A model generated the notes under the pieces. That model did no database searches, had not been told where the DNA came from, and was given only the letters and a program-made list of their open reading frames with translations. A stretch of DNA of 28,915 nt, taken from IMG/VR virus record IMGVR_UViG_3300042430_000414, positions 1 to 28,915 of that record; one strand, written 5' to 3'. Source of the DNA: a virus. A program made the translations under genes and the position numbers. Below are positions 28,291 to 28,915 of this stretch, piece by piece (the stretch's first letter is position 1; every line of letters begins with the position of its first letter).

Positions 28291-28734
28291 TTAATTATTA
28301 TCTAGTATTTTCCAAACATCTGCTAAAAACATACAACGAGCAATAGCTTCTTTTTTATCAATAGCTTCTTTTTTTTCTTTATAAGATAAATCTAAAAAAT
28401 CAAAATTTTTAAAACCTCTGTTTGTCCCGTTGTCGCTAGGTTTAAAAAGACTAATTAAATTATACTCATAAAACTCTAATTCTTTATTTTCTAATTCAAT
28501 ATTTATAAATGAATAATAATTAAAATCTTTTTGAATGCAATGAGGATCTCTACCGTTAAATAATCTATTTGATATACATTGACTTATTCCAATATAACTT
28601 ACAATATCATCCCTCCATAAAAAATAAATGCCTCTGCCATCTACTGAAATTCTATCGGTTATGCTAAATTTTTCTAAAGACATTACCATATCAAATACCT
28701 CTTTAAAATCTAAATTTTCGATTAATTTTTCCAT
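28291..28734 (-). CDS. GIY-YIG nuclease-like protein
   Basis: 147 residues. GIY (35-37) and YIG (47-49) with expected spacing, a following arginine (Arg57), Glu90 in LEFYEYNLI and Asn102 match the catalytic core of GIY-YIG nucleases, which cut DNA in a single-metal mechanism. The long N-terminal helix (residues 1-30) and the helical, lysine-rich C-terminus (YKEKKEAIDKKEAIARCMFL) are additions that may bind DNA. No intron or repeat suggesting a homing role is visible; it may be a repair or recombination nuclease. Confidence 0.75.
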   Translation of the reverse strand: MEKLIENLDFKEVFDMVMSLEKFSITDRISVDGRGIYFLWRDDIVSYIGISQCISNRLFNGRDPHCIQKDFNYYSFINIELENKELEFYEYNLISLFKPSDNGTNRGFKNFDFLDLSYKEKKEAIDKKEAIARCMFLADVWKILDNN

Positions 28735-28736
28735 AA

Positions 28737-28915
28737 TTAGAACATTATATCGTTATCTTCTTCTTCTTTTACTACTCCGCTTTTGATAATAAACCATTGC
28801 ATACCATTGGAAGTATCGCTTATGTATTCAAATCCCATAAATGAACAGTACTTCTGAACCCATAAATTAAACTTCTTACGAGTGAGCCATTTTTTAAAGT
28901 CTGGGTATTCCTCCA
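28737..28915 (-). CDS. Partial gene, C-terminal end of unknown protein
   Basis: 58 residues visible; the start lies outside the window. The segment FKKWLTRKKFNLWVQKYCSF and later SNGMQWFIIKSG resembles the end of phage primase/replicase-type proteins, though I could not confirm this. It finishes with an acidic tail and hydrophobic tip (KEEEDNDIMF), similar in character to the tail of the SSB-like protein at the other end of the window. Upstream of the nuclease and helicase genes, replication is the likely context. Confidence 0.6.
   Translation of the reverse strand, partial: EEYPDFKKWLTRKKFNLWVQKYCSFMGFEYISDTSNGMQWFIIKSGVVKEEEDNDIMF

Noticed and set aside
1-28915. tRNA genes, CRISPR arrays, insertion sequences and integrase
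   Set aside because: None seen on either strand; no cloverleaf, spaced repeats or transposase motifs. Lysogeny functions may lie outside the window.

Overview
The window looks like about 29 kb of a tailed siphovirus (or related prophage) of a Bacteroidota host, most likely a flavobacterium. Grounds: the DNA is strongly AT-rich; gene starts almost never carry a Shine-Dalgarno sequence and instead use A/T-rich contexts ending ATT-ATG; the best promoter matches are of the Bacteroidota type (TTTG, about 19 nt, TAnnTTTG); and many virion proteins match families I associate with flavobacterial phages. The genome is gene-dense, nearly all genes lie on the minus strand, and most are coupled by TAATG or ATGA overlaps. 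No tRNA, rRNA, IS element or CRISPR array was seen. No database search was possible; names rest on motifs, length and context.

Layout, read in the direction of transcription (right to left). (1) 28915-26811: end of an unknown gene, a GIY-YIG nuclease-like protein, an SF2 helicase and a VRR-NUC nuclease (DNA replication/recombination). (2) 26759-24768: small accessory genes, including a Cys-rich protein, a 121-residue protein-kinase-like protein, a DUF3310-like protein and membrane proteins. (3) 24758-22535: a sigma-70-like factor, a zinc-ribbon-like protein, probable small terminase and large terminase. (4) 22505-15327: tail assembly chaperone with a T9 slippery site and a -1 overlapping frame, tail terminator-like and gp10-like proteins, two tail-tip proteins, and the tape measure protein. 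(5) 15287-9916: XkdF-type protease/scaffold, major capsid protein, tail tube-like protein, a small connector, portal fused to a MuF-like domain, and a head-tail adaptor. Intrinsic terminators follow the capsid and tube genes. (6) 9853-4173: BppU-like protein, tail fibre, holin-like membrane proteins, GH24 lysozyme, a calcineurin-type phosphoesterase and a lipoprotein with a C-terminal membrane helix that fits a unimolecular spanin. (7) 3710-4111, plus strand: a three-gene mini-operon ending at a terminator shared with the spanin operon. (8) 3615-280, minus strand: small proteins, an orphan DNA methyltransferase, an unknown 147-residue protein and an SSB-like protein, with internal promoters. 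(9) 1-279: non-coding, rich in inverted repeats.

The most striking signals are: two 6-bp/6-nt hairpins with perfectly complementary loops placed at the predicted 5' end of an mRNA (1542-1606); the T9 slip site in the tail chaperone; a 31-nt leader shared by three late genes at identical spacing from ATG; a probable u-spanin; and a set of unannotated 27-44 residue membrane microproteins.
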